From the NCBI GenBank assembly GCA_964636815.1, contig CAZWTF010000001.1, forward strand, positions 1 to 64,000: a stretch of DNA of 64,000 nucleotides, written 5' to 3'. Each line of letters begins with the position of its first letter. Within the stretch, counting starts at the first letter, position 1. The DNA comes from SOIL31 sp964636815 (lineage in GTDB: Bacteria > Babelota > Babeliae > Babelales > Vermiphilaceae). The notes beneath the pieces are model-generated. The model was given only the letters and a program-made list of their open reading frames with translations. It ran no database searches and was not told the origin of the DNA. Made by a program: the position numbers and the translations under genes. Positions 1 to 8,316 of this stretch are shown here, one piece after another.

Positions 1-73
1 TGGTAGCCATCTTTTTTTTTTTTTTGCTCAAAGTAAGAATTAAAAAGACGACTGAAAAAGACGTTTGAAATGT
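1..73. other. Left-edge noncoding sequence with a long T run
   Basis: Only 73 bases precede the first tRNA. They hold a run of 14 T starting near position 12, which could be the tail of a terminator for a gene beyond the left edge. The upstream stem is not in the window, so this cannot be settled. Confidence 0.3.
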
Positions 74-149
74 GCGGGAATAGCTCAATTGGCAGAGCGA
101 CAGCCTTCCAAGCTGTAGGTTGCGAGTTCGACCCTCGTTTCCCGCTCCA
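74..149 (+). tRNA. tRNA-Gly (anticodon TCC)
   Basis: A full cloverleaf can be folded. The acceptor arm GCGGGAA pairs with TTCCCGC, the anticodon loop is CTTCCAA (anticodon TCC), the T arm carries GTTCGAC, and CCA is encoded. It opens a tRNA cluster next to rpmG-secE-nusG, a common bacterial arrangement. Confidence 0.95.
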
Positions 150-159
150 GAAAAATAAT

Positions 160-235
160 GCCGGCGTAGCTCAGTTGGTAGAGCAGCTGATTTGTAATCA
201 GCAGGTCACTGGTTCGAATCCTGTCGCCGGCTCCA
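160..235 (+). tRNA. tRNA-Thr (anticodon TGT)
   Basis: The acceptor arm GCCGGCG pairs perfectly with CGCCGGC. The anticodon loop is TTTGTAA (anticodon TGT), the T loop has GGTTCGAATCC, and CCA is encoded. It lies 10 bases after tRNA-Gly and is probably co-transcribed with it. Confidence 0.95.
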
Positions 236-241
236 TATTTT

Positions 242-260
242 ACCCAACATTTGTTTGGGT
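242..260. other. Hairpin just downstream of tRNA-Thr(TGT)
   Basis: ACCCAA and TTGGGT form a 6-bp stem around a 7-base loop 6 bases after the tRNA. No T run follows, so a processing or stabilising role is more likely than termination. Confidence 0.3.
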
Positions 261-345
261 GCCCATAAAATTCAAGAAACATATTTTGAATTCACCAAAA
301 GATTCCTGGCAAAACCAGCTTTTTAAGGGGGTTGGGTATAAAATT

Positions 346-370
346 AAGAAGGTTTAAGCCTTCTTTTTTT
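346..370 (+). terminator. Intrinsic terminator after the tRNA-Gly/Thr pair
   Basis: AAGAAGG pairs with CCTTCTT around a 6-base loop and runs into a T tract. No gene lies between tRNA-Thr(TGT) and this site, so it most likely ends the two-tRNA transcript. Confidence 0.6.
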
Positions 371-459
371 ATATAAATTAAGAAAAAGTATTGTTTTTCT
401 GATTTCTAATACATAATAGGCGTTTAAAAATTTGTCTTTTTCTCTTTTTTTAATTAATC

Positions 460-465
460 TATAAT
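460..465 (+). promoter_or_regulatory. Probable -10 box for tRNA-Thr(GGT)/rpmG/tRNA-Trp/secE transcript
   Basis: A perfect TATAAT lies 23 bases before the mature tRNA start, after a T-rich stretch. No good -35 hexamer sits at 16-18 bases; TTGTCT at 432-437 is 22 bases away. It follows a terminator, so a new transcript is expected here. Confidence 0.45.
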
Positions 466-488
466 AAACTGTAAGGATTACGGTTTGT

Positions 489-563
489 GCCCACGTAGCT
501 CAGAGGCAGAGCACTTCCTTGGTAAGGAAGAGGCCACCGGTTCAATCCCGGTCGCGGGCTCCA
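489..563 (+). tRNA. tRNA-Thr (anticodon GGT)
   Basis: The anticodon stem CTTCC/GGAAG encloses TTGGTAA (anticodon GGT), the T arm is normal and CCA is encoded. The acceptor strands are GCCCACG and CGCGGGC, which leaves one A-C mismatch at the fifth pair; all other pairs are canonical. It stands alone 43 bases before rpmG. Confidence 0.93.
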
Positions 564-605
564 GATAGAATATTGGAATCTAGGTCTTCAATTGTTTTTA
601 GAATC

Positions 606-764
606 ATGGCAAAAAATAGAAAAACTACTCATTTGGTTTGTGAAGTGTGTAAAGAACGCAACTATACACAAGTTGTTTCAAAAAAAAGAACTATTGGTTC
701 TTTAAAATTGAACAAATATTGTGCACGTTGCCGTAAACACAACGAACATAAAGAAACAAAATAG
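606..764 (+). CDS. rpmG: 50S ribosomal protein L33
   Basis: The protein is 52 residues, the normal size for L33, a small basic component of the 50S subunit. It has two CxxC pairs (CEVC and CARC), so it is the zinc-binding form. The ATG at 606 gives the typical MAKNRK start; the reading frame stays open upstream only because it runs through the tRNA-Thr gene. It sits between tRNA-Thr and tRNA-Trp ahead of secE and nusG, an order seen in several bacterial groups. Confidence 0.95.
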   Translation: MAKNRKTTHLVCEVCKERNYTQVVSKKRTIGSLKLNKYCARCRKHNEHKETK

Positions 765-772
765 ACCATCGT

Positions 773-849
773 AGGTCAGTAGCTCAATTTGGTAGAGCAG
801 CAGACTCCAAATCTGCCGGTTGGGGGTTCGAGTCCCTCCTGGCCTGCCA
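773..849 (+). tRNA. tRNA-Trp (anticodon CCA)
   Basis: The acceptor arm AGGTCAG pairs with CTGGCCT with one T-G wobble. The anticodon loop CTCCAAA gives CCA, the T loop is GGTTCGAGTCC and CCA is encoded after discriminator G. It starts 8 bases after the rpmG stop and lies directly before secE. Confidence 0.95.
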
Positions 850-875
850 GCTTCAAAAAAAAGAAAAGAGAGATA

Positions 876-1076
876 ATGATTAAAGATGTAACGCAGTTTG
901 TGAAAGATGTGCAGCTTGAACTTTCAAAAGTTACCTGGCCTAAATTTGATGAGTTTGTGGGGTCAACGGTTGTTGCTTTACTTCTCATGTCTTTTTTTTC
1001 AATTTATTTAGGTCTAGTCGATAAAGGGCTTACCGAGCTCTGGCGATTTGTAGTTAGATTGTATAGTGGTAACTAG
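876..1076 (+). CDS. secE: Preprotein translocase subunit SecE
   Basis: This is a 66-residue single-span SecE, the clamp subunit of the SecYEG channel in the inner membrane. The N-terminal amphipathic part ends in the family hallmark VTWPK, and one membrane helix follows at about residues 30-50. The ATG at 876 lies 26 bases after tRNA-Trp and gives the expected short bacterial form; the open frame extends upstream into the tRNA but has no functional meaning there. nusG follows after 21 bases, the usual pairing. Confidence 0.95.
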   Translation: MIKDVTQFVKDVQLELSKVTWPKFDEFVGSTVVALLLMSFFSIYLGLVDKGLTELWRFVVRLYSGN

Positions 1077-1097
1077 TTTTTACAGGACAAAGATCAT

Positions 1098-1616
1098 ATG
1101 AAGCGCTGGTATGTTGTACAAGTGTATGCAGGTTATGAGCAGGCAGCTAAGCTAGACATCGAAAAACGAATTCAAGCAGAAGAGATGCAAGATTACTTTG
1201 GTGAGATTCTTGTGCCATCTGCTAAATCGAAACCGATGTTTGCAACAGATGACAGTGCTGATCAACAACTTTTTCCTGGCTACATTTTAGCCGAAATGGA
1301 AATGACTCCCGAGTCGCTACGTGTTGTAACGGCAAGCATTCGGGTTTTGAGATTTTTGGGGGGCAAAAATCCTGAACCAATATCCCAAAGAGAAATTGAT
1401 CGTATTATTTCCCAAGTTAAGGGAGAAGTTGCGGTCGAAACTACGCGCGAAGAGTTTTCGCTTGGCAGTGAAGTAGATATAGTTGAGGGGCCATTTGCTG
1501 GGTTTGTCGGTATTATTGATAGCGTAGATTATAATAGCGATAAATTAACAGTTATGGTTAGCATTTTTGGCAGAATGACCCCGGTGGAACTTGGTTTTCA
1601 TCAAATTAAGCGCTAA
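1098..1616 (+). CDS. nusG: Transcription termination/antitermination protein NusG
   Basis: The protein is 172 residues, standard for NusG, which binds RNA polymerase and links it to Rho or to the leading ribosome. The NGN domain begins with RWYVVQVYAGYE and includes the FPGYIL segment. The C-terminal KOW domain includes VEGPFAGFVGIID. It lies between secE and the L11-L1 genes in the canonical order and probably shares their transcript. Confidence 0.97.
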   Translation: MKRWYVVQVYAGYEQAAKLDIEKRIQAEEMQDYFGEILVPSAKSKPMFATDDSADQQLFPGYILAEMEMTPESLRVVTASIRVLRFLGGKNPEPISQREIDRIISQVKGEVAVETTREEFSLGSEVDIVEGPFAGFVGIIDSVDYNSDKLTVMVSIFGRMTPVELGFHQIKR

Positions 1617-1636
1617 TTAGTGAGGTAATTTTCTAC

Positions 1637-2062
1637 ATGGCAAAAATAGTTAAAGCAAAAATTAAGCTTCAGATTCCAGGTGGCAGCGCTACTCCAGCTC
1701 CTCCAGTAGGATCATCACTTGGTCAACATCAAGTTAATATAATGGAGTTTTGTAAAGCATTTAATGCTCAGACATCTAATCGTAAAGGCGAGACTGTGCC
1801 GGTAGAAATTACTGTATACACAGATCGCACATTTGAGTTTAGAGTGAAAACTTCACCAACTACTGAGCTTATTAAAAAGCGAATTAATCTTACAAAAGGT
1901 TCTTCTCGTCCGCATGAAATTAAAGTTGCAAAGATTTCATGGAAAGATATAGAAGAAATCGCAAAAATTAAAATGCCAGATTTAAATGCAACTGATATAG
2001 ATCAGGCTAAAAAAATTGTTGCTGGTAGTGCGCGAAGTATTGGAATTGATGTTGTTGAGTGA
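1637..2062 (+). CDS. rplK: 50S ribosomal protein L11
   Basis: This 141-residue protein matches L11, which binds the GTPase-associated region of 23S rRNA together with L10 and L7/L12. The N-terminal half carries the proline-rich PGGSATPAPPVGSSLGQHQ segment, and the C-terminal half ends in ARSIGIDVVE. It starts 20 bases after nusG and ends 14 bases before rplA, so it is inside the operon. Length and motifs are normal. Confidence 0.97.
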   Translation: MAKIVKAKIKLQIPGGSATPAPPVGSSLGQHQVNIMEFCKAFNAQTSNRKGETVPVEITVYTDRTFEFRVKTSPTTELIKKRINLTKGSSRPHEIKVAKISWKDIEEIAKIKMPDLNATDIDQAKKIVAGSARSIGIDVVE

Positions 2063-2076
2063 ACTAGGAAAAGATA

Positions 2077-2775
2077 ATGGCTAAACACGGAAAAAAATAT
2101 CGGGCGGCGGTATCAAAAAAACCTAGTAATGATCTTGGTGTAGATGTAGCATTTCAACAGGTTAAAGATCTTTCTTTTGCTAAGTTTGATGAATCAGTTG
2201 ATGTGTCTATCAATTTAGGTATTGATGCATCAAAGGGTGAACAAACTGTTCGTGGCTCTGTTGTATTACCGTATGGCAAAGGAAAAGAGAAAGTCGTTAT
2301 TGTATTTGCAAAAGGTGAATATGCCGATGCTGCAAAAAAAGCAGGCGCTGATTTTGTAGGCATGGAAGACCTTATTGAAAAAATACAAGGCGGCTGGCTT
2401 GATTTTGACTATGCAGTAGCGACTCCAGATGTTATGGGTGCAATTGGTGTACTAGCAAAAGTATTGGGACCGCGTGGATTGTTACCGAATAAAAAAGTAG
2501 GTACAGTTACGTTCGATGTAGACGCAATTGTTGCTGATTTAAAAAGAGGTCGTGCTTTCTTCAGAAATGACAAGCAAGGCATCGTTCATTTTTCAATCGG
2601 TAAGGTCTCATTTGATGTTAAAAAGCTTCATGAAAACTTGGATGCTTTAGTTAAAGCTGTTGTGGCAATAAAGCCTGCAACTGCTAAAGGTAAGTATTTA
2701 AAAAAGATGACTGTGTCTTCAACAATGGGCATTGGCATCTCTATTAATCCTGATGAATTTGTGCGTTCCTTATAG
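2077..2775 (+). CDS. rplA: 50S ribosomal protein L1
   Basis: A 232-residue L1, the L1-stalk protein of the large subunit that in many bacteria also represses its own operon. The core GPRGLLPNKKVGTV is intact, and the C-terminus carries the conserved TVSSTMGIGISI stretch. It starts 14 bases after rplK. I saw no clear L1-binding mimic in the short spaces around it. Confidence 0.97.
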   Translation: MAKHGKKYRAAVSKKPSNDLGVDVAFQQVKDLSFAKFDESVDVSINLGIDASKGEQTVRGSVVLPYGKGKEKVVIVFAKGEYADAAKKAGADFVGMEDLIEKIQGGWLDFDYAVATPDVMGAIGVLAKVLGPRGLLPNKKVGTVTFDVDAIVADLKRGRAFFRNDKQGIVHFSIGKVSFDVKKLHENLDALVKAVVAIKPATAKGKYLKKMTVSSTMGIGISINPDEFVRSL

Positions 2776-2789
2776 GTAAAGAGGTTTCA

Positions 2790-3323
2790 ATGAATCGACA
2801 ACAAAAAGAATCGGTTGTTGAATTATTTCATAAAGATTTTTTGGCAAATAAGGGCACCTTTTTTGTTAATTACTCTGGATTAACTGTTGTTGAAATGCAA
2901 CATTTAAGAAAGCAGTTACGTCAAAAAGGTGGCGCGCTTAAAATCGCAAAGATGCGGCTTGTTAGACGAGCGCTTGCAGATGTTGAGGGCGCTGAAGGAC
3001 TTCTTTCTCATTGTAAAAATCAGGTTGGTGTTGTTTTTGCATTTGATGCAGCCGAAGTTTCCGGCGTAGCAAAAACGCTTAATGATTTTGCAAAAAAGAA
3101 TGAATCACTCGGTCTTGTTATTGGTTGTGTGGATGCACAGCTTTTGGATAAAGCAGCAATCACTCGTATTGCAACGCTTCCATCAAAAGAAGTATTGCTA
3201 GCTCAGCTATGCGGTACGCTTAATGCTCCATTAACCTCGTTTGTATTTGGACTTAATTCTGTGATGGTTAAATTCTTAGTAGCTTTAAAAGAAGTTGAAA
3301 AGCAAAAAGCAGTTACAGAGTAA
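2790..3323 (+). CDS. rplJ: 50S ribosomal protein L10
   Basis: A 177-residue L10 that anchors L7/L12 dimers to the ribosome. The N-terminal rRNA-binding domain has the family pattern (FVNYSGLTVVEMQHLRKQLR), and the C-terminal helix should hold L7/L12. Only 14 bases separate it from rplA, so the long leader that precedes rplJ in enterobacteria is absent. Structured noncoding RNA occurs instead between rplL and rpoB. Confidence 0.95.
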   Translation: MNRQQKESVVELFHKDFLANKGTFFVNYSGLTVVEMQHLRKQLRQKGGALKIAKMRLVRRALADVEGAEGLLSHCKNQVGVVFAFDAAEVSGVAKTLNDFAKKNESLGLVIGCVDAQLLDKAAITRIATLPSKEVLLAQLCGTLNAPLTSFVFGLNSVMVKFLVALKEVEKQKAVTE

Positions 3324-3383
3324 GTTTGTTTTATTTGTATAGATAGTTGTTTTATAGTCACTTTTTAACGTTTAGGGATTGCA

Positions 3384-3767
3384 ATGGCAGCAAAATCTCA
3401 TGAAAAATTTATTGATGAAATCAGCAATATGACAGTTCTTGAGCTTGCAGATTTAGTGAAAGCTCTTGAAACAAAGTTTGGTATTTCAGCAGCTATGCCA
3501 ATGGCATCAGCAGCAGCTCCAGCAGCTGAAGCGGCTCCAGCAGCAGCTGAAAAAAGCGAATACAAAGTGTCATTAACTGACGCTGGCGCTGAAAAAATCA
3601 AAGTAATTAAAGCATTGCGTGAAGTTATTCCTAACTTAGCGCTTTCTGATGCTAAAAAATTAACAGAAGAAACGCCTGCAGTCATTGCTGAATCAGTATC
3701 AAAAGCTGATGCAGAAAAAATGAAAAAGAAACTTGAAGAAGTTGGCGCAAAAGTAGAGCTTGCATAA
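3384..3767 (+). CDS. rplL: 50S ribosomal protein L7/L12
   Basis: A 127-residue L7/L12, the stalk protein that recruits translational GTPases. The N-terminal dimerisation domain is followed by an Ala/Pro-rich hinge at about residues 37-55, then the globular domain with EKIKVIKALREV and GLxDAK-like ALSDAKKL. The stop codon is embedded in the terminator hairpin that follows. A spurious long frame on the opposite strand is a shadow of the Ala-rich hinge. Confidence 0.97.
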   Translation: MAAKSHEKFIDEISNMTVLELADLVKALETKFGISAAMPMASAAAPAAEAAPAAAEKSEYKVSLTDAGAEKIKVIKALREVIPNLALSDAKKLTEETPAVIAESVSKADAEKMKKKLEEVGAKVELA

Positions 3768-3790
3768 CCTTTGTTATGCAGGCCTTTTTT
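3761..3790 (+). terminator. Terminator hairpin overlapping the rplL stop codon
   Basis: TGCATAAC pairs perfectly with GTTATGCA around a CTTT loop, and six T follow at 3785-3790. The stem contains the rplL stop codon, so translation to the end would compete with hairpin formation. It probably lowers transcription from rplJL into rpoBC. Confidence 0.65.
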
Positions 3791-3792
3791 AG

Positions 3793-3838
3793 CCCCATCT
3801 TCAGTTGCCTCCATAGGAGGATAGTTCTTTTGATGGGG
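3793..3838 (+). promoter_or_regulatory. Leader hairpin 1 between rplL and rpoB
   Basis: CCCCATC at 3793-3799 pairs with GATGGGG at 3832-3838. A smaller CCTCC-ATA-GGAGG stem lies within the loop. It sits directly upstream of a second, larger hairpin. The GGGG strand is next to CCCC of hairpin 2, so alternative pairings are possible. Confidence 0.5.
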
Positions 3839-3839
3839 A

Positions 3840-3929
3840 CCCCAATTCGGATAATTTAATTATTCACAAAAAAGCTACTTAGTTGTAGTGAGGTGAATAA
3901 TTGAGTTAAAAAATTGGGGCACAGTTTTT
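3840..3929 (+). promoter_or_regulatory. Leader hairpin 2 with T tract, upstream of rpoB
   Basis: An outer stem of CCCCAATT (3840-3847) with AATTGGGG (3912-3919) encloses a perfect 10-bp stem, AATTATTCAC (3858-3867) with GTGAATAATT (3893-3902). A small CTAC/GTAG stem caps it. TTTTTT follows at 3924-3929, so the element looks like a terminator or attenuator that could tune rpoBC expression relative to the stalk proteins. Confidence 0.5.
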
Positions 3930-3990
3930 TGGTGTAGTGGGGGATTGAATCTGTTGGCCACATGTTTGGCGTTAGTGAGGAGTGGTCTTA

Positions 3991-6900
3991 ATGTCTAATG
4001 TACTTATAAGCAAGAGTACCCTTCGTAAACAATATGGTAAAATAAGGGACGTTGTTCCGGTACCAAATTTGATCGAAATACAATCAACATCGTTTAATGA
4101 TTTTGTTCAGCTTGATTATTTACCGCAAGAAAGAAAGCTTATTGGGCTTGAAAAAGTGTTGCGGGATATTTTTCCTATTGAGTATGAAGACAAGCTTTCG
4201 CTCGAGTATGTTAGCTATGAGTTAGGGCGTTGGGCTTGTACATGTGGAAAGTTAACTGGTATCGAAAGCCGTTATCAGTGGAGCTGTACATCATGTAAAA
4301 AGTCTGATTGTTCACGTTTATCTAAAGATCAGGCATGTACTTTCTGTAAAGAAAAAACAGCGCGTTATATAACGTGTTCTAACTGTTTAGTACGTACAAC
4401 AGTTCATACGCCGCTTCTGTTAGATGAATGTCGTACGAGTGGCCAAACTTTTTCTATGTCTCTCAGAATTAAAGTGCAGCTGATTAGTTGGACAACTAAT
4501 AGTGAAGGCAACAAGATCGTCCGTGATATTAAAGAACAAGATATTTTCTTTGCAGACTTGCCAGTTATGGCGGATCTTTATGAAGATCAAGGAAGATTTA
4601 AACTCGGTAATTTGGGTTCGTTCTTAATTAATGGAGTTGATCGCGTTGTTGTGAGTCAGTTGCATAGATCCCCTGGTGTGGTGTTCTCACAAAGCAAAAA
4701 AATAAAAGATTTTCGTGGTCGTCCGTATTATCTTGCGCGCATTATACCAATGCGTGGTTCATGGATTGATTTTGAATCAGATAGCAATGATATTTTATAC
4801 GTACGTATAGATAAGAAGAAAAAATTATACGTTACCACGTTTCTTCAAGCACTTGGCTTCTCTCGTGATGAAATAATCCCTTTATTTTATGAGTTTGATA
4901 CTGTTTCTTTCAAAAAAGATCAATTTTTGAGTGATGTTAATGAACATCTGGTAGGTCAACGTATTGAAAAAGGCATGGTTTCTTCTGAGCATGAAGAAGG
5001 TTTTGTTGGTCGTAGAGTAACAAAAGAGTTATTGGCTAAATTTAAAAAAGCTGATATCGAATCAATAACGCTTAAGCCAGAAAGTTTGGTAGGGCGTGTC
5101 TTTGCAAAAGATGTTGTAGATTCAGAAACAGGCGAAGTGCTCATCGAGCAAGGCGAACTATTTTCTGAAAACCATCTTAAAATTATTAAAAAGTTCAGTT
5201 CACTTCAGTTTGAGTTAATTAGATCCAATGGTTATGCATTACAGCCAACTATTGCTTTAACGCTTGCTCAAGATAAATGTCAATCTCAGGACGCTGCATT
5301 AAAAGATTTACATGCAAAAATATGGCCTGGAGATACATCATCTATTAAAGAAGTTGCTGAGCGTTTAACTAATATGCTCTTTAATAATCGCTTTTACGAT
5401 TTAACACGCGTTGGTCGCGTACGTATGAATCGTAAATTAAGTCTATCAACAGCTGAAGATCAGTTAGCGTTAACACGAGATGATATTGTTCAAACAATTC
5501 GTTATCTTGTTAATCTCCGCGAAAGAGGAGAAGGCGAGCTAGATGACATTGATCATTTGGGTAACCGTCGTGTCAGATTGGTTGGTGAGTTGTTAAATAA
5601 TCAAATGTATCTTGGTTTTACTCGTATAGAACGTATTGTTCGTGAACGTTTTAGAATGCAAGAAGCACATGGTGCATTGATGCCACAAGATTTCCTTAAC
5701 GTTAAGCCTTTGAGCGCCGTTATCAGAGAATTCTTTGGATTAGGTCAATTGTCTCAATTTATGGATCAAACAAACCCAATGGCAGAGCTTGCGCATAAGC
5801 GTCGTTTATCTGCGCTCGGGCCTGGCGGTGTGTTAAAAGATCGTGCGACATTCGAAATTCGTGACGTTCATTCATCTCACTATGGTCGTATTTGTCCTAT
5901 CGAAACGCCTGAAGGTCAAACTGTTGGTCTGATTTCTTCTCTTGCAACATATGCAATGGTGAATGATTTAGGCTTTATCGAAACGGCATATAGACCAGTA
6001 AAAAATGGTAAAATTTTAGATGAAGTTGTTTTCTTGGATGCGTTTGAAGAGTCTGGCAATTATATTGCGCAGGCAGATGCGATTGATCCTAAAACAAATC
6101 AGTTGAAACAAGGTAAAATATTTGCTCGACATGATGATAACTTATTGTATGTTGACGCAGAAAATATTAATTACATCGATTTATCACCAAAGCAGCTAGT
6201 TTCTGTTTCTGCAGCATTAGTACCATTCCTTGATCATGATGATGCTGTTCGTGCGCTTATGGGTGCAAACATGCAACGTCAAGCAGTTCCACTTATTGCA
6301 ACCAAAGCGCCAATCGTTGGTACTGGTATGGAGAGTGAAATTGTCAAATCCTCAGGGGCATTGATTTTAGCTAAGCGCGGTGGTGTTGTTGAATATGTTT
6401 CTTCAGACAAAATTATTCTTCGTGTCAATGAAGATGAGTGTGCCAATACAGATGATTGGGTCACTCATGGTATTGACACGTACTATCTGAAGAAATTTCA
6501 ACGTTCAAGTTATAGTACATGGATTCATCATGCTCCAATCGTTCGCGTTGGTGAAGCTGTTAAAGCGGGTGATGTTTTAACGAATGGTGCATCTATTTCC
6601 GATGGCGAATTAGCTTTAGGAAAGAACTTCTCTGTAGCATTTATGTTATGGCATGGTTATAACTTTGAGGATGCTATTGTATTGAATAAGCGTCTTGTAA
6701 GTGATAACGAACTTACTTCTGTACACATTGATGAATATATTGTTGATGCTCGTGATACAAAGCTTGGGCCTGAAGAACTTACTCGTGATCTTCCAAATGT
6801 GAGCGAATCAGCGTTAGAATGTTTGGATGAAGATGGTATTGTTCGTGTGGGTACTCGTGTTAAACCCGGCGATATTCTTGTTGGAAAAGTAACTCTGAAG

Positions 6901-8316
6901 GGTGATATTCAATATTCTCCTGAAGAAAAACTGTTGCGTGCGATTTTTGGAGAAAAATCACGTGAGGTAAGAGATACTTCATTACGCGTTCCACCTGGAA
7001 TTGAAGGTACAGTAATCGACGTTAAAATATTTTCAAGAAGTGGTGTTCGAAAAGATGCTCGTTATAAGCAAGAAGTAGCTAAACAGATTGAAAAATTAGA
7101 AATGAGCAACAAGCATCATACTATTTTCTTGCAAAAGATGATTATGAATAAGGCTTGCGATACTCTTCATGGTAATACACCAGCAACGGCATCTGAGAAA
7201 AAAGGTGTTCGTGGCGGTAAGTTCAACAAAGAAGAGCTCAAAGATTGTACACTTGAAGATCTCTTTAAGTTAAAAATAAAAGAAAAACCGGCGCAAGAAG
7301 AGTTGAAGCATCTCAAAGATTCTTATGAGAATCAGCTTCGCATCTTGGAAGGGTTGAAAGAAGATCGCATTAATCACTTTAAAAAAGGTGATGTGCTTCC
7401 ATCAGGCGTGATTAAGATGGTTAAAGTGTATATCGCGATGAAACGTCACATTTCCGTTGGTGATAAAGTGGCGGGTCGTCATGGTAACAAGGGTATTGTT
7501 TCTAACATCGTTCCACGTGAAGATATGCCGTATCTTGATGATGGTACGCCAGTTGATATTGTGTTGAATCCATTAGGTATTCCATCACGTATGAACGTCG
7601 GACAAATTTTAGAAACGACACTTGGTCTTGCTGGTAGAGAACTTGGTAATAAAATTCAACAACTTCTAGAAACTGATGGATATGATTCAATTAAAAAGTA
7701 TCTTATTCAATGTTTTGATAAAGAGATGATTGAAGGTTATGAAGTGGACTACGGTAAGGAAGGGGTAATGGCCCTTGCACGTAAAACCGCAGAAAATGGT
7801 GTTTGTTTTAAAACGCCAGTGTTTGATGGTGCGAGCTTAACAAAAGATATTGAACCGATGTTGAAAGATCTTGGCCTACCAGCTTCAGGATCATTCAGGT
7901 TGCGTAATGGTAGAACGGGTGAGTATTTTGAACAGCCTGTTACTGTTGGTAATCTGTATATGATGAAACTGAATCATATGGTTGATGATAAGTTGCATGC
8001 TCGTTCAGTCGGACCTTACTCACTTGTAACGCAACAGCCACTTGGTGGTAAAGCTCAACAAGGTGGTCAGCGTCTTGGAGAGATGGAAGTATGGGCGATG
8101 GAAGCTTATGGTGCTGCGTATGCTTTACAAGAAATGTTAACTATCAAGTCTGATGACGTGACTGGTCGACATAAAGCGTATCAAGCTATTATTGCTGGTG
8201 ATGATTTACCAGAGCCAGGTGTTCCAGAGTCATTTAATGTGCTTATTAAAGAGCTTCAAAGCTTAAATTTACAAGTGGATTTACTCAAGTTGGGCAAGGA
8301 GAACGTTAGTGAGTAA
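3991..8316 (+). CDS. rpoB: DNA-directed RNA polymerase subunit beta, with Cys-rich insertion
   Basis: A 1441-residue beta subunit of RNA polymerase. Conserved segments include SQLHRSPGV, the rifampicin-region GPGGVLKDR...EIRDVHSSHYGRICPIETPEG, HGNKGI and the C-terminal QPLGGKAQQGGQRLGEMEVWA. Between YELG (about residue 79) and LLLDECR (about 144) there is an extra stretch of roughly 63 residues with nine Cys (83, 85, 99, 102, 107, 116, 119, 129, 132), arranged as CxC and three CxxC. This looks like a zinc-binding insertion that is absent from the E. coli protein. The ATG at 3991 has AGGAG 8 bases upstream and is preferred over a GTG at 3982. Confidence 0.97.
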   Translation: MSNVLISKSTLRKQYGKIRDVVPVPNLIEIQSTSFNDFVQLDYLPQERKLIGLEKVLRDIFPIEYEDKLSLEYVSYELGRWACTCGKLTGIESRYQWSCTSCKKSDCSRLSKDQACTFCKEKTARYITCSNCLVRTTVHTPLLLDECRTSGQTFSMSLRIKVQLISWTTNSEGNKIVRDIKEQDIFFADLPVMADLYEDQGRFKLGNLGSFLINGVDRVVVSQLHRSPGVVFSQSKKIKDFRGRPYYLARIIPMRGSWIDFESDSNDILYVRIDKKKKLYVTTFLQALGFSRDEIIPLFYEFDTVSFKKDQFLSDVNEHLVGQRIEKGMVSSEHEEGFVGRRVTKELLAKFKKADIESITLKPESLVGRVFAKDVVDSETGEVLIEQGELFSENHLKIIKKFSSLQFELIRSNGYALQPTIALTLAQDKCQSQDAALKDLHAKIWPGDTSSIKEVAERLTNMLFNNRFYDLTRVGRVRMNRKLSLSTAEDQLALTRDDIVQTIRYLVNLRERGEGELDDIDHLGNRRVRLVGELLNNQMYLGFTRIERIVRERFRMQEAHGALMPQDFLNVKPLSAVIREFFGLGQLSQFMDQTNPMAELAHKRRLSALGPGGVLKDRATFEIRDVHSSHYGRICPIETPEGQTVGLISSLATYAMVNDLGFIETAYRPVKNGKILDEVVFLDAFEESGNYIAQADAIDPKTNQLKQGKIFARHDDNLLYVDAENINYIDLSPKQLVSVSAALVPFLDHDDAVRALMGANMQRQAVPLIATKAPIVGTGMESEIVKSSGALILAKRGGVVEYVSSDKIILRVNEDECANTDDWVTHGIDTYYLKKFQRSSYSTWIHHAPIVRVGEAVKAGDVLTNGASISDGELALGKNFSVAFMLWHGYNFEDAIVLNKRLVSDNELTSVHIDEYIVDARDTKLGPEELTRDLPNVSESALECLDEDGIVRVGTRVKPGDILVGKVTLKGDIQYSPEEKLLRAIFGEKSREVRDTSLRVPPGIEGTVIDVKIFSRSGVRKDARYKQEVAKQIEKLEMSNKHHTIFLQKMIMNKACDTLHGNTPATASEKKGVRGGKFNKEELKDCTLEDLFKLKIKEKPAQEELKHLKDSYENQLRILEGLKEDRINHFKKGDVLPSGVIKMVKVYIAMKRHISVGDKVAGRHGNKGIVSNIVPREDMPYLDDGTPVDIVLNPLGIPSRMNVGQILETTLGLAGRELGNKIQQLLETDGYDSIKKYLIQCFDKEMIEGYEVDYGKEGVMALARKTAENGVCFKTPVFDGASLTKDIEPMLKDLGLPASGSFRLRNGRTGEYFEQPVTVGNLYMMKLNHMVDDKLHARSVGPYSLVTQQPLGGKAQQGGQRLGEMEVWAMEAYGAAYALQEMLTIKSDDVTGRHKAYQAIIAGDDLPEPGVPESFNVLIKELQSLNLQVDLLKLGKENVSE

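Noticed and set aside
70..357. A 95-codon open frame across the first two tRNAs
   Set aside because: It runs through tRNA-Gly and tRNA-Thr; it has no family resemblance and is a by-product of the tRNA sequences.
3398..3814. 138-codon frame opposite rplL
   Set aside because: A composition shadow of the Ala-rich hinge and flanking coding sequence of rplL.
3982..3990. GTG start for rpoB
   Set aside because: The ATG at 3991 has AGGAG at the right distance and gives the conserved N-terminus.
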